DNA of 64,000 nt, from positions 371,635 to 435,634 of the forward strand of contig JADKIQ010000003.1 in assembly GCA_016721245.1 (NCBI GenBank), in the 5' to 3' direction. This document shows, in pieces, positions 55,324-64,000 of this stretch. The position numbers and the translations under genes are program-made. The stretch is from Sphingobacteriales bacterium (GTDB lineage: Bacteria > Bacteroidota > Bacteroidia > Chitinophagales > JADIYW01). How positions within the stretch are numbered: the first letter of the stretch is position 1; the number at the start of each line of letters is the position of its first letter. The notes below the pieces were generated by a model. The model was not told where the DNA came from. It did no database searches and saw nothing but the letters and a program-made list of their open reading frames with translations.

Positions 55324-56313
55324 ATGGTCAATGTATCTGTTATTATAGTTAATTATAAGACACCTGAACTGATTCTGGATTGTTTATATACAATCTATGA
55401 ACAGACTAAAGTCGTTTCCTTTGAAGTTATTATTGTAGATAATGATTCACAGGATAATAGTCAGTTTATAATTCAGAATCAGTATCCGGATGTACAATGG
55501 ATTCAAATGAATTATAATGCAGGATTTGCACGTGCTAATAATGCCGGAATAAAAGCTGCTGCGGGTGAGTATGTGTTATTATTAAACAGTGATACTTTAA
55601 TGCTGGAAAATGCTTTAGATAAAATTGTATCGTATGTTAGTCAGGATAATTCAGTGGTGGCTGCCAGCGTACAATTATTATATGCAGATTATACAGCACA
55701 AAATGCCGGTAATTATTTTGTTTATGGTGGTGTTAATGTGTTGCTTACATTGCCGGTTTTAAATTATGTTGTTAAAGGAATTGGTAAATTATTAAAACTA
55801 AGGAAGCCAAGTGTTAAAGCCTCTGACGTTATAAATAATGTAGACTGGATCAGCGGTGCATTTATGCTCGTTCGCAAATCAGTACTTGATAAAACAGGAA
55901 TGTTGGATGAAGATTTTTTTCTTTTTTCTGAAGAAATAGAATGGTGCAGCAGATTAAAAAATGCAGGTAAGATTTCCGTATATACAGACCTTAGGGTTAT
56001 ACACTTAGAAGGAGGAACCACAAAAAATACAAGCGCAGGGGATGAACAAAATTATTACGAATACTGGACCGTAAAAGGCCGGCAATTAATGCTCTCTAAT
56101 TTATTAAGAATTAGAAAGCAATACTCGATAATATCAATGTTTCTTGTTTATACTTTTTATGTGATAGAAATACCAGTTTTATTATTTGCGGCAATTTTCT
56201 CGGCTAAATATAATTTAAAAAAGGTTGTAAATTATTTTCATAATATTTTGCGTGTAACCATGTTTATACCAAAAATTATTAGCAATAAACCATATTTTTA
56301 TAAAGTAATGTAA
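55324..56313 (+). CDS. GT2 glycosyltransferase, rhamnosyltransferase-like
   Basis: A 329-residue GT-A protein. VSVIIVNYKTPELILDCLYT and IIVDNDSQDNS bind the nucleotide sugar; LLLNSDTLML holds the metal-binding acidic residue and WISGAFMLVRKSVLDKTG with FLFSEEIEWCSRL follows, as in rhamnosyltransferase-type GT2 enzymes. A C-terminal hydrophobic helix (~265-295) suggests membrane attachment. Overlaps the next gene by one base (TAATG). Confidence 0.9.
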   Translation: MVNVSVIIVNYKTPELILDCLYTIYEQTKVVSFEVIIVDNDSQDNSQFIIQNQYPDVQWIQMNYNAGFARANNAGIKAAAGEYVLLLNSDTLMLENALDKIVSYVSQDNSVVAASVQLLYADYTAQNAGNYFVYGGVNVLLTLPVLNYVVKGIGKLLKLRKPSVKASDVINNVDWISGAFMLVRKSVLDKTGMLDEDFFLFSEEIEWCSRLKNAGKISVYTDLRVIHLEGGTTKNTSAGDEQNYYEYWTVKGRQLMLSNLLRIRKQYSIISMFLVYTFYVIEIPVLLFAAIFSAKYNLKKVVNYFHNILRVTMFIPKIISNKPYFYKVM

Positions 56314-57200
56314 TGATACGAGTAGCTTTAAATGGAGGATTAGGAAATCAGATGTTTCAATATGCCACAGGTAGAGCATTGTCAGTAGTAAACAATACCA
56401 ATTTGTTATTGGATTTAATTCCATTGCAAAGTAAATTACAATCAAAGCAATTTGCAACATACAGAAAATTCGAACTTGATATTTTTACAACAGATGCTGT
56501 AATCAATAAGCCTGTTTTTACCCATAAGTATCTCTACCCTTTTGCAAAAGCTAATTTCTATTTAAATATTGCAATCAGTAAAATTAAATATAATTATTTT
56601 AAAGAAAAATCTTTCGAATTCGATGCTGCATTGCTGAGTCAGCCGGACAATACTTATTTAGATGGGCATTTTCAAACAGAAAAATATTTTAAAAATATTG
56701 AAAACCTTATTCGAAATGAATTAAAGTTCAAAAATGAATTGTCCGGAAAAAATTTAGAGTTTAAAAATAAAATTGAGAGTTGTAATGCTGTTTCACTTCA
56801 TATACGTCGCGGCGATTATTTATTAAATAAAAAGAATTTAAATAAACATGGTGTTACATCTTTGAACTATTATTATAACGCAGTTAGTTTTATTGCATCT
56901 AAAATAGATACTCCGGTATTCTTTGTTTTTACAGATGATATAAAATGGACCAAAGAAAATTTTAATATAGATTTTCCATTTGAAATAGTTGATGAAAATA
57001 CTGCACCGGAAACAAGTCATCTGGATATGCACCTGATGTCATTATGCAAACATAATATTATTTGTAACAGTACCTTTAGCTGGTGGAGCGCCTGGCTGAA
57101 TGGTAATCCGGATAAAATAGTAATAGCACCGTTAAAATGGTTTGAAGATTCATCTATTAATTCAAAAGATATCTATCCTTCAGAATGGATAAAATTGTAA
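56313..57200 (+). CDS. GT11 alpha-1,2-fucosyltransferase (second)
   Basis: A 295-residue enzyme with the same family 11 motifs as the gene at 48368: ALNGGLGNQMFQYATGRAL, SLHIRRGDYLL and NSTFSWWSAWLN. The two copies differ over most of their length, so they are paralogues likely acting on different acceptors. It starts inside the stop of the GT2 gene. Confidence 0.94.
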   Translation: MIRVALNGGLGNQMFQYATGRALSVVNNTNLLLDLIPLQSKLQSKQFATYRKFELDIFTTDAVINKPVFTHKYLYPFAKANFYLNIAISKIKYNYFKEKSFEFDAALLSQPDNTYLDGHFQTEKYFKNIENLIRNELKFKNELSGKNLEFKNKIESCNAVSLHIRRGDYLLNKKNLNKHGVTSLNYYYNAVSFIASKIDTPVFFVFTDDIKWTKENFNIDFPFEIVDENTAPETSHLDMHLMSLCKHNIICNSTFSWWSAWLNGNPDKIVIAPLKWFEDSSINSKDIYPSEWIKL

Positions 57201-57224
57201 TTTAGCAACATAAATTAGTATAAA

Positions 57225-59903
57225 ATGTCAAAAAAGCAACCGCTTAAATCAACTGCATCTGGTCAAAAGCAATCTAGTATGCAGCCAACTAAGAAACCAA
57301 ACGAAGGAAACGCAGCCTTTAATTTGTCAAATAAGATTCTTATTCCTGCAGTTATATTACTATTTGTGGTACTTGCATTTTTATATTGCAAACCACTAAT
57401 TGAAGGAATGCGATTGTCTACACATGATAGCAACCAATATATTGCAATCAATAAAGAAAGTGCCGATCTCAAAGCAACAGAAGGACATGTTACCATGTGG
57501 TCTTCAAGGATGTTCAGTGGTATGCCAGCTTATATGATGGGTGGTCTGGAATTTTCAAAATTATTAAAATTTTCACCGCTAACTATTGCATACAGTATAG
57601 TTAGAGAAATCCCTGATCCGGCCTTAGAAATATTTTTGCTCCTTATCTGCTCTTTTATAGGTCTTTATGTGTTGATTAAAAATGTATCTTATGCTTTTTT
57701 AGGATCCATTGCGATTGGTTTTTGCAGCTACAATTTTATAAGTTTAGATGCCGGTCATATAACTAAAGTGAATACGATTGCCATGTTTTTGCCATTGTTT
57801 GCAGCAGTGTGGCTTACGTTTCAAAAAAAATATATTTGGGGTATTCTGTTATTCATGATATTTTCTTTTGAGATAATTTCGCAAAGACATGTGCAGATTG
57901 CTTATTATAGTTTTATCCTGATAGGTATTTATGGCGTCTATGAAATGATACGAAATATTATAAAAGGAGATGTTAAAAACGCGCTGATATCCGGAACTTC
58001 ACTGGCAGTTGCACTTGTAATATCCGGTATGATGAACTTTGATAATTACCTGATTAACGATTTTTCAAAAGATACTACACGTGGCGGCGATATTTTAAAC
58101 AGCGCTAAAATGAATCCGTCAGCAGATGCCGGTAAAAAAGCATCCGTTGAAAATGAAAAAGGAGTTGGGTTTGATTATGCCACCAACTGGAGTTTAGGTT
58201 ACGAAGAATTAGGCAGTTTGTTTGTCCCGAATTTTGTTGGTGGTTCTTCAGCAGCCGGATTAGACGAAAATTCTGATGTATACAAAACCTTATCATCAAA
58301 AGGTGTTCCGGCACAACAAGCATCTCAATTTGTGCAGCGAATGCCTTTATACTGGGGAAGTGAGCCATTTGTGCAAGGGCCAATTTATTTAGGTGCCATT
58401 GTAATTTTCTTGTTTTTGTTTGGGTTGTTTGCCTATAAAGGCAATTTGAAATGGTGGATTGTTGGCAGTATTGTATTCACCATCTTAATTGCTTTAGGGA
58501 AAAATCTTGAAGTGTTTTACAGATTATTGTATGATTTTTTACCGGGCTTTAATAAATTCCGAGCACCAACTATGATTCTCGCCTTAACAGAAATTCTGAT
58601 GGTGACATTAGGTGTATTGGGATTGAAAGATTTTTTTGACGATGCGGTTTCTTCGAAAGCAGACAGATTGAAAACTTTAAAGCTATCCGGTGGTATTGTT
58701 GGTGGTTTATTGGTTTTCTTTATTGTTTTAGGCAGTGTGTTTTCGTTTCAGTCAAAAGCAGTTGATAACGGAAAGTCTACAGATGACCAGTTTAAAGAGC
58801 AGTTGACACAAATGACCGGTGATCAGACTTTTGCCAACGATATTTATGCATCTTTAAAAAGTGACAGAGCATCAGCCATGCGTACAGATGCGATTCGTTC
58901 CTTGTTGTTTGTTGCGCTGGCAGCAGTATTGTTATTAGCTTTTGCTTCAGACAAAGTAAAATATCCAACGTATATTTCAATTGCGTTATCCTTGCTAATA
59001 ATGGCAGATTTCTGGTCGATAAGCAAGCGTTATTTAAACGACAATGATTTTGAAGAAAAATCGGCAATAGAAGCGAATACGTTTCCGCAAACGCCGGCAG
59101 ATGCTGCAATTCTGGCAACAAATAAAGATGGTGCAAGAATGGCTGACTTTACAGTGGATATATTCAACAGTGCCAACCCTGCGTATTATCATAAAACCAT
59201 TGGCGGTTACAGTCCGGCAAAATTGCGCCGCTATCAGGATATTGTCGAATACGGATTGAGCTATGATTTTCAGCTTATCAATAAAATAGGTTTTGCGAAA
59301 GCAAACTTCCTGAATATGCTGAATACCAGATATCTGAAACAATCACCGGAAGCGAATGGCGTCATGCAAAATCCGTATGCTTTAGGAAATGCATGGTTTG
59401 TTAGTAACCTGGAAAAAGTAAGCACACCGGAAGAAGAAATTCTTAAAGTGCGTGATATCAATCCCGCTCAAACTGCGATTGTAAACAAGGAGTTTGACAC
59501 ATACCTGAAAGATGTTGTTCCAAATGCAGATTCATCTGCACAAAATGAATCTAGATTTATAAAACAAATTGATACCAAAGATCCGATGAAACTCGAATAC
59601 AGTTTCAAATCACCGGCAAATGAATTTGTGGTATTTTCGGAAGTTATCTATCGCCCGAATCAGGATTGGATTTCCTATATAGACGGCAAGCCGGCCGACC
59701 ATATCCGTGTAAATTATATTTTGCGTGGTATGAAAGTGAATGCAGGTGAACATAAGATAACTTTTGAATTTAAACCGAAATTATACGCAGTGACCAATAA
59801 TGTATTATTAGCCGGTAACGCCTTATTCTATTTGGTAATTGCAGGGTTATTATTTTTATTCTATCGCGGCAGAAAACCAAAGGAAACCGAAGAGTTAGTA
59901 TAA
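57225..59903 (+). CDS. YfhO-family membrane protein
   Basis: An 892-residue protein with about 12 membrane helices (~35-610, and one at ~860-880) and a large extracytoplasmic C-terminal domain (~620-855). Features of the YfhO family include FVVLAFLYCKPLIEGM, RMFSGMPAYMMGG, FLPGFNKFRAPTM and the C-terminal FSEVIYRPNQDWISYIDGK. YfhO proteins are GT-C-like glycosyltransferases; in Gram-positives they glycosylate teichoic acids. Here it probably adds a sugar to a lipid-linked or surface glycan. Confidence 0.88.
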   Translation: MSKKQPLKSTASGQKQSSMQPTKKPNEGNAAFNLSNKILIPAVILLFVVLAFLYCKPLIEGMRLSTHDSNQYIAINKESADLKATEGHVTMWSSRMFSGMPAYMMGGLEFSKLLKFSPLTIAYSIVREIPDPALEIFLLLICSFIGLYVLIKNVSYAFLGSIAIGFCSYNFISLDAGHITKVNTIAMFLPLFAAVWLTFQKKYIWGILLFMIFSFEIISQRHVQIAYYSFILIGIYGVYEMIRNIIKGDVKNALISGTSLAVALVISGMMNFDNYLINDFSKDTTRGGDILNSAKMNPSADAGKKASVENEKGVGFDYATNWSLGYEELGSLFVPNFVGGSSAAGLDENSDVYKTLSSKGVPAQQASQFVQRMPLYWGSEPFVQGPIYLGAIVIFLFLFGLFAYKGNLKWWIVGSIVFTILIALGKNLEVFYRLLYDFLPGFNKFRAPTMILALTEILMVTLGVLGLKDFFDDAVSSKADRLKTLKLSGGIVGGLLVFFIVLGSVFSFQSKAVDNGKSTDDQFKEQLTQMTGDQTFANDIYASLKSDRASAMRTDAIRSLLFVALAAVLLLAFASDKVKYPTYISIALSLLIMADFWSISKRYLNDNDFEEKSAIEANTFPQTPADAAILATNKDGARMADFTVDIFNSANPAYYHKTIGGYSPAKLRRYQDIVEYGLSYDFQLINKIGFAKANFLNMLNTRYLKQSPEANGVMQNPYALGNAWFVSNLEKVSTPEEEILKVRDINPAQTAIVNKEFDTYLKDVVPNADSSAQNESRFIKQIDTKDPMKLEYSFKSPANEFVVFSEVIYRPNQDWISYIDGKPADHIRVNYILRGMKVNAGEHKITFEFKPKLYAVTNNVLLAGNALFYLVIAGLLFLFYRGRKPKETEELV

Positions 59904-59905
59904 TC

Positions 59906-60820
59906 ATGGACGGCATCTTTTCATTTGTCATTATTAGTTTTAATCGTGCGGAAGACACGATTGATGCAGTTAAGAACGTATTGCAACTGGATAATGTGGA
60001 CGATTGGTCAAAAGAAATCGTTGTACTCAACAATGGTTCCACACAAGATTATGCTGTTTTTCAGAATTATCTGGATACGCTTCCATCGATAGAAAGAAAT
60101 CTCATTCATTACATCAACCATATAGAAAATTTAGGAGTTGCAGGTGGTCGTAATCTTTGTATAAAGAAAGCAACCGGAAAGTATCTGTTATTTATGGATG
60201 ATGATTCAGAAATAGCGAATAAAGATGTTATTCAGAAAGTATTGGATTTGTATAAAAAATACGAAAATGAAAAACTCGCTATCATCGGTTTCTTAGGGCA
60301 AAACCCGTTTAGCGGAAAATTTGATATGCCGTTGAAAGATCCAAAGTTGATCGAAGGAAAACAGGAAGTTTTTTATAATTTATTTTTTGGATACGGACAT
60401 GTATTTCCAAAATCATTGATAGAGCAGACCGGGTATTATCAGGAAGATTTTTTCTATGGCATGGAAGAGTATGATTTAAGCTATGCCACCGTAAAAGCGG
60501 GTTATTCTATTCTGTTTACAAAAGACATTTTAGCGATACATAAACAAAATCCAAACGGCAGAGAACCCGGCAATATTACACAGGCACGCTTTTTTGAAAA
60601 CAAGATGATTGTGGTATATAAGCATTTACCGTTGTTTTATGTTATTTCTCATTTCATATTCTGGAGCGGCTATTTTTTATACAAATCAAAATTTGCCATT
60701 GCACTTTATTTTAAAAGTGTTTTCAGTATGTTTAAACGCATGAAAATCGCCAAACGCGAAGTGATAAACAGTAATGGAATGCAATACCTTCGTAAGGTAA
60801 AAGCAAGGTTATCGTATTAA
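59906..60820 (+). CDS. GT2 glycosyltransferase
   Basis: A 304-residue GT-A fold enzyme starting two bases after the YfhO gene. FVIISFNRAEDTIDAVKNVL and IVVLNNGSTQDY bind the nucleotide sugar, and YLLFMDDDSEI is the metal-binding DxD region; YGHVFPKSLIEQTGYYQEDFFYGMEEYDLS is the acceptor-side segment. A C-terminal hydrophobic stretch (~245-270) may attach it to the membrane. Its end overlaps the convergent FemAB-like gene by four bases. Confidence 0.9.
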   Translation: MDGIFSFVIISFNRAEDTIDAVKNVLQLDNVDDWSKEIVVLNNGSTQDYAVFQNYLDTLPSIERNLIHYINHIENLGVAGGRNLCIKKATGKYLLFMDDDSEIANKDVIQKVLDLYKKYENEKLAIIGFLGQNPFSGKFDMPLKDPKLIEGKQEVFYNLFFGYGHVFPKSLIEQTGYYQEDFFYGMEEYDLSYATVKAGYSILFTKDILAIHKQNPNGREPGNITQARFFENKMIVVYKHLPLFYVISHFIFWSGYFLYKSKFAIALYFKSVFSMFKRMKIAKREVINSNGMQYLRKVKARLSY

Positions 60821-61709
60821 AGTATTGATTTCTTCCAAATAGCAATTGGTGTTTTTTGTGCACCAAATCCTTCAAAATATGTCGCAATGCTTTTCTTGGA
60901 ACTGCCGCAGAAATTGAACTCTAATTTTCGTTGTAGTGCATCCTGAATGATGTAATGAAGTAGGTATGTCATCGCACCTGAGTTTTTAAACGCTGTGTCA
61001 TAACCACCAAATAAGTAGTATACACTATCCGTATCCTCAACAATAAATGCTGAAGCCAATAAGTTTTTATGCCCATCCAGACAGTCAAACGTATTTCCTG
61101 CGTGGTGTTTTTGCTAGCGTATTTATCTTCTCAAATTCCGTAAGTGAAATTTTGGTTTTATTTTCTGGCGAATAAAAGTAGATGTAAGCAAGAAAAAGAC
61201 AGTTCTGTATTTATACTTTCTAAAATGGTGTAATTTAATTTAGTCCCTTTCTGAATGTTGCGTTTGTGATTGCTGCTTAAAGTAAGTGCCTGATTTTTTT
61301 GTATGGTGTAAGATTCATAAGTTTCTTTTTCAAAACCTGATTTTACTAAACTTAGTGCAGTATGTTCCGGTAAAAATTTAAAATAAGATTTTACTGTTTT
61401 AGGTAGTTGTTGTACCAATTGTTCTGTAAGTTTTTGCTTGCTGTTTCTGTCAGCCTCCGTAAAAAATAAAACAGACTGATAAAAACTCACATCCGGCAAA
61501 TAAATACGTTTGGTAAATAAATTGCCTTTCCAGCAATAGGGCAGTGCTGCTATAATGCTACTTTCACCCTCACTTATCAATGCAACATCCCAGTTTTCTG
61601 CCACAGCATCCAGCCAGAACGGATTGGAAAATACAGGAACAACGGCATGCGTTGCACAAAATTTCCGGTAGCGCTCTTTGTTAGTCATTGTTTTTTCTGG
61701 CGACAACAA
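60817..61709 (-). pseudogene. FemAB/GNAT-type acyltransferase with two frameshifts
   Basis: Three frames in order read as one ~297-residue FemAB-like protein. The N-terminal part (61158-61709) has FSNPFWLDAVAENWDVAL and SSNHKRNIQKGTKL; a middle piece reads NKTKISLTEFEKINTLAK; the C-terminal part (60817-61107) has HHAGNTFDCLDGHKNLLASA, YYLFGGYDTAFKNSGAMTYL and FEGFGAQKTPIAIWKK. The breaks fall at T runs on the plus strand (61161-61164, short by one; 61108-61112, long by one). Both lie in homopolymers, so sequencing error is as likely as true decay. The family transfers acyl or aminoacyl groups, often in cell-surface pathways. Confidence 0.72.
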
Positions 61710-62445
61710 AAATAGAAGTAGATAAAAACGGGATACTGGTGGTTTCCGTATTGAAGATATATTTTAAGACAAATCGTTTCAGCCATCCGTCTTTCAGTAC
61801 ATCCATCGGTGCCGTGATATATTGAATGGAAAGCACTTCAAATCCTGCAGCTTCCATTGCCTTTCTGATACGCGATTTGGTATAGATTCTCGCATTTGCA
61901 AATCGCTCATGGATAAATCTTGGCAGCCAGGAAAAGAAAGGCACTCGGTTCCAGGGCAGCAATGGCAATCGTGCACCATGCGTTTCAAAAATCCACCATT
62001 TGTTCGGTACAGAAATAGCCGCCAGTCCGCCTGTTTTTAAAGCCTTGTAATAATTCTGAACATAAGAGTCACTCGTCAGGTGTTCTATCACTTCAAAGCT
62101 GATTAAGCGGTCATACTGCTGATTCAGTTTTTCCTGCTCTACATTAAATACCTGAAAACTGCAGTTGTTTATCTGATGTTCTTTTTTATAATTTTCAAAA
62201 GCAGGCTGATGGTCGTCGTTTATTTCCACACCAAAACAGGATTTGAATTTATCCGACAATAGAAACATGGAAGCCCCGTTACCACAACCTATTTCCAGCA
62301 GTTCTAAATTGGTATTTGTGAAATCCGGAATCTGATTCACCAGATTCACTCTGCGTGAAATAATGACATCCGTAAAGTCGGCCGGTTTGCCGAGGTAGTG
62401 TTCCCCGTCAAACATGGTGGTATCTACCCTTGAAGTATTCGACAT
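61681..62445 (-). CDS. Class I SAM-dependent methyltransferase
   Basis: A 254-residue methyltransferase with motif I LLEIGCGNGASMFLLS (~49-64), motif II FGVEIND and post-motif SFEVIEHL. The C-terminal segment AISVPNKWWIFETHGARLPLLPW is typical of methyltransferases in glycan clusters. It is upstream of and overlaps the FemAB-like gene by 29 bases. Acceptor unknown. Confidence 0.88.
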   Translation of the reverse strand: MSNTSRVDTTMFDGEHYLGKPADFTDVIISRRVNLVNQIPDFTNTNLELLEIGCGNGASMFLLSDKFKSCFGVEINDDHQPAFENYKKEHQINNCSFQVFNVEQEKLNQQYDRLISFEVIEHLTSDSYVQNYYKALKTGGLAAISVPNKWWIFETHGARLPLLPWNRVPFFSWLPRFIHERFANARIYTKSRIRKAMEAAGFEVLSIQYITAPMDVLKDGWLKRFVLKYIFNTETTSIPFLSTSIFVVARKNND

Positions 62446-62553
62446 GTTATAAGTTTAAATCTGTGATTGGTTGTTGCTTTTTTGCACAGAAAATATAAAA
62501 ATTAAATTCGGTGCATAACTGTTCTTTTATTTAATGTATCAAAGGTAAATATT

Positions 62554-62842
62554 TTATCCAAACAAATCTTGCTGACTTCGGTCAATTAACGGTTTGGGTG
62601 GTCGGATATTTGTTCCTGCTTTTTTATTTAATTCCTGAATAAAGTAATAAGCTAATTCAGGACAGAGTGCTTTTTCAGGTGTGTGAACGAAAAAATAGAG
62701 TCTTTCCAAACCTTTGTTTATCCATTCTGTAATGCGCGTTGTCCATTCATCTAATCGAGAGTAATCTGTAGGATGCAAATCGATGGTCTTTTGGTAAACT
62801 GAAATCTACCTGTTCAATATTATTTAGTCGACCAAATTGCAT
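62554..62842 (-). pseudogene. DUF72 gene with its centre deleted
   Basis: From the ATG at 62842 the frame reads MQFGRLNNIEQVDFSLPKDH, which matches the start of Bacteroidota DUF72 proteins. Around 62780 it joins, in another frame, DLHPTDYSRLDEWTTRITEW and LYFFVHTPEKALCPELAYYF, which is the C-terminal end of the same family. DUF72 proteins of this type are ~300 residues; roughly 190-200 internal residues are missing. This can be a real internal deletion or an assembly join. No functional product is expected. Confidence 0.7.
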
Positions 62843-62899
62843 ACTACTATAATAGCAATAATTCGAAGAAACTTTTAATCTAAATATGTTTATTAAGAA

Positions 62900-63642
62900 T
62901 TACCTTACAGTTCCATTAAAATATGATATTCTTTTGCCATTTGTGTCATTTACAAATAATACAGGGTATTGAGTACTATATTGTTTGCCTTTGGGAAAAG
63001 TTTCCATACTTTTTGCATATTTATTGAGCATAACTATATCCTGCATTAATGTTATAATACCCAAACTCTGCAGTAATACAATTAATTCTAAGTCGATTAT
63101 ATGTCATATCTTTTGATAGTGAATAATTGTAGAGATTTAATAAATAATCTAATGTTAGCGATGGAGTTGTATCTAAAGATATTGACGAAACTAATGAAAG
63201 ATTATTTGTAAATTGCAAATTATCATTATTGTCAAAGATATAAACAACATTACTTGTATAGACAGGTAAGTTATTATAAAACTGAATGCCTCTTATTGAA
63301 TAATAATCATAATTAAAATACAGCCATTTTGTAAAATCTAAATTATTTCGCTGCATCAGATATTGTATTCGGCTAATTTTATTATTAGTATTTATAGTAT
63401 TAGTGTCATAATCGCCACCTTGAGGTTGAATACGTTCAATGCAATTTATATTGACATAATCTGAAGCAGGAGATTCTAATGTGTCAGAGCTAAAATATGG
63501 TGGAACAAAATCAATAGGAAGAGAATCAATTGACCAATTTGTATTGTTATTTTGATTGTCTATTGGAGCAACATTCAATTCTTCATTCTTCTTACAAGAG
63601 ATAATAGATATGATAATACTAAGTAAAATTATTGTTTCTCAT
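62900..63642 (-). pseudogene. Lipoprotein of unknown function, frame broken twice
   Basis: The main open frame (63021-63578) has no good start; upstream in the same frame is a lipoprotein signal (hydrophobic ILLSIIISIIS then Cys at 63594-63596), but the ATG at 63642 is one base out of frame. After the stop at 63021 the protein seems to continue in another frame (LNKYAKSMETFPKGKQYST to NGTVR, stop at 62900-62902). Joined it would be ~247 residues, Asn/Tyr/Ser-rich, with no recognised domain. The region to 63771 is AT-rich without other genes. Confidence 0.55.
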
Positions 63643-63771
63643 TTTTTAAATTTGTTAAGTTAATAGTTTTATTTTAAAATGCAATTTATATTAATAAGAT
63701 TATTGATACTTATTAAATAAGGTAAAATATTTTTCATATCTTACTTCTTACTTACTACTTATCACCAACAC

Positions 63772-64000
63772 ATGCAACACTAAAATTACCTCATTCGAAC
63801 AATACACCGAAACCTATAAAGAAGCATAGAACAACCGGAACAATTCTGGACGGAAATTGTGATTCTTTTGAATGGAGACAAACCTGGGATAAAGTGCTCG
63901 ACTGGAATTTTAAAGAACCGAATGTAAAATGGTTTTTAAACGGAGAAATTAAACATCACGGAGAATTGCATAGACCGTCATCTGGAAGCAAACGGCGATA
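63772..64000 (+). pseudogene. acs: Acetyl-CoA synthetase N-terminus, four indels, cut by window end
   Basis: Read across frames, the sequence gives KITSFEQYTETYKEA, EQPEQFWTEI, DSFEWRQTWDKVLDWNFKEP, VKWFLNGEI and NITENCIDRHLEANGD, the N-terminal region of acetyl-CoA synthetase (acetate + ATP + CoA to acetyl-CoA). Single-base shifts are needed near 63775-63781, 63826, 63860 and 63951. Such density in 180 bases with otherwise perfect codons suggests sequence error rather than old decay. The gene would continue past the window. Confidence 0.75.

Overview
The window is AT-rich chromosomal DNA of a Bacteroidota bacterium, most likely of the Chitinophagales/Sphingobacteriales side, though the rank is a guess. 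Support comes from three secreted proteins with C-terminal type IX secretion (T9SS) sorting domains, the IPExxxVDY-pyk pair beside acpP-fabF-rnc, a RemB-like outer-membrane protein, DUF2723, DUF5777 and YfhO proteins, and TAnnTTTG -7 elements upstream of many genes. No CRISPR array, insertion sequence, prophage or rRNA gene is visible; one tRNA-Gln is present.

Layout. 1-5.6 kb: two tandem, mosaic-duplicated T9SS surface proteins, the first cut by the window edge. 5.6-8.4 kb: a 7TM LytS-type histidine kinase with a LytTR response regulator. 8.5-15 kb: malic enzyme, a small secreted protein and a 1532-residue T9SS protein. 15-20 kb: RhlE helicase, a PurF-like amidotransferase, a degraded gene start next to a REP-like repeat, a small secreted protein and PanB. 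20.3-22.8 kb: a three-gene operon of a 2OG-Fe(II) oxygenase and two methyltransferases, then tRNA-Gln. 23-26.2 kb: a cytochrome-type lipoprotein / YceI / DUF5777 barrel operon. 26.3-31 kb: DUF2723 membrane protein, MscL, an RlmB-type RNA methyltransferase. 31-36 kb: pyk, IPExxxVDY protein, acpP, fabF, rnc. 35.9-48.3 kb: TolC/adaptor efflux pair, tadA, DUF2147, hotdog protein, RemB/Wzi-like protein, dprA, an unknown 429-residue protein, a lipoprotein, a two-subunit CoA-transferase and a ceramidase split by a frameshift.

48.3-62.4 kb is a surface-glycan locus: two GT11 fucosyltransferases, a Wzx-like flippase, a sugar C-methyltransferase, an FkbM methyltransferase, a sugar-nucleotide SDR, a GT9-like and two GT2 glycosyltransferases, a YfhO membrane protein, and on the other strand a FemAB-like protein and a methyltransferase. 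Together they look able to build, methylate, fucosylate and export an oligosaccharide. No polymerase, chain-length regulator or GDP-fucose synthesis set is recognised in the window.

From about 47.7 kb onward single-base indels interrupt genes with rising density (ceramidase, C-methyltransferase, FkbM, FemAB, a lipoprotein, acetyl-CoA synthetase), mostly in short homopolymers. The last 1.5 kb also holds a DUF72 gene whose middle is missing. This gradient looks more like declining sequence quality than biology, so apparent pseudogenes there need read-level checking. No clearly new system stands out; the best leads are the mosaic T9SS pair, the cytochrome/YceI/DUF5777 operon, the oxygenase/methyltransferase operon and the glycan locus.
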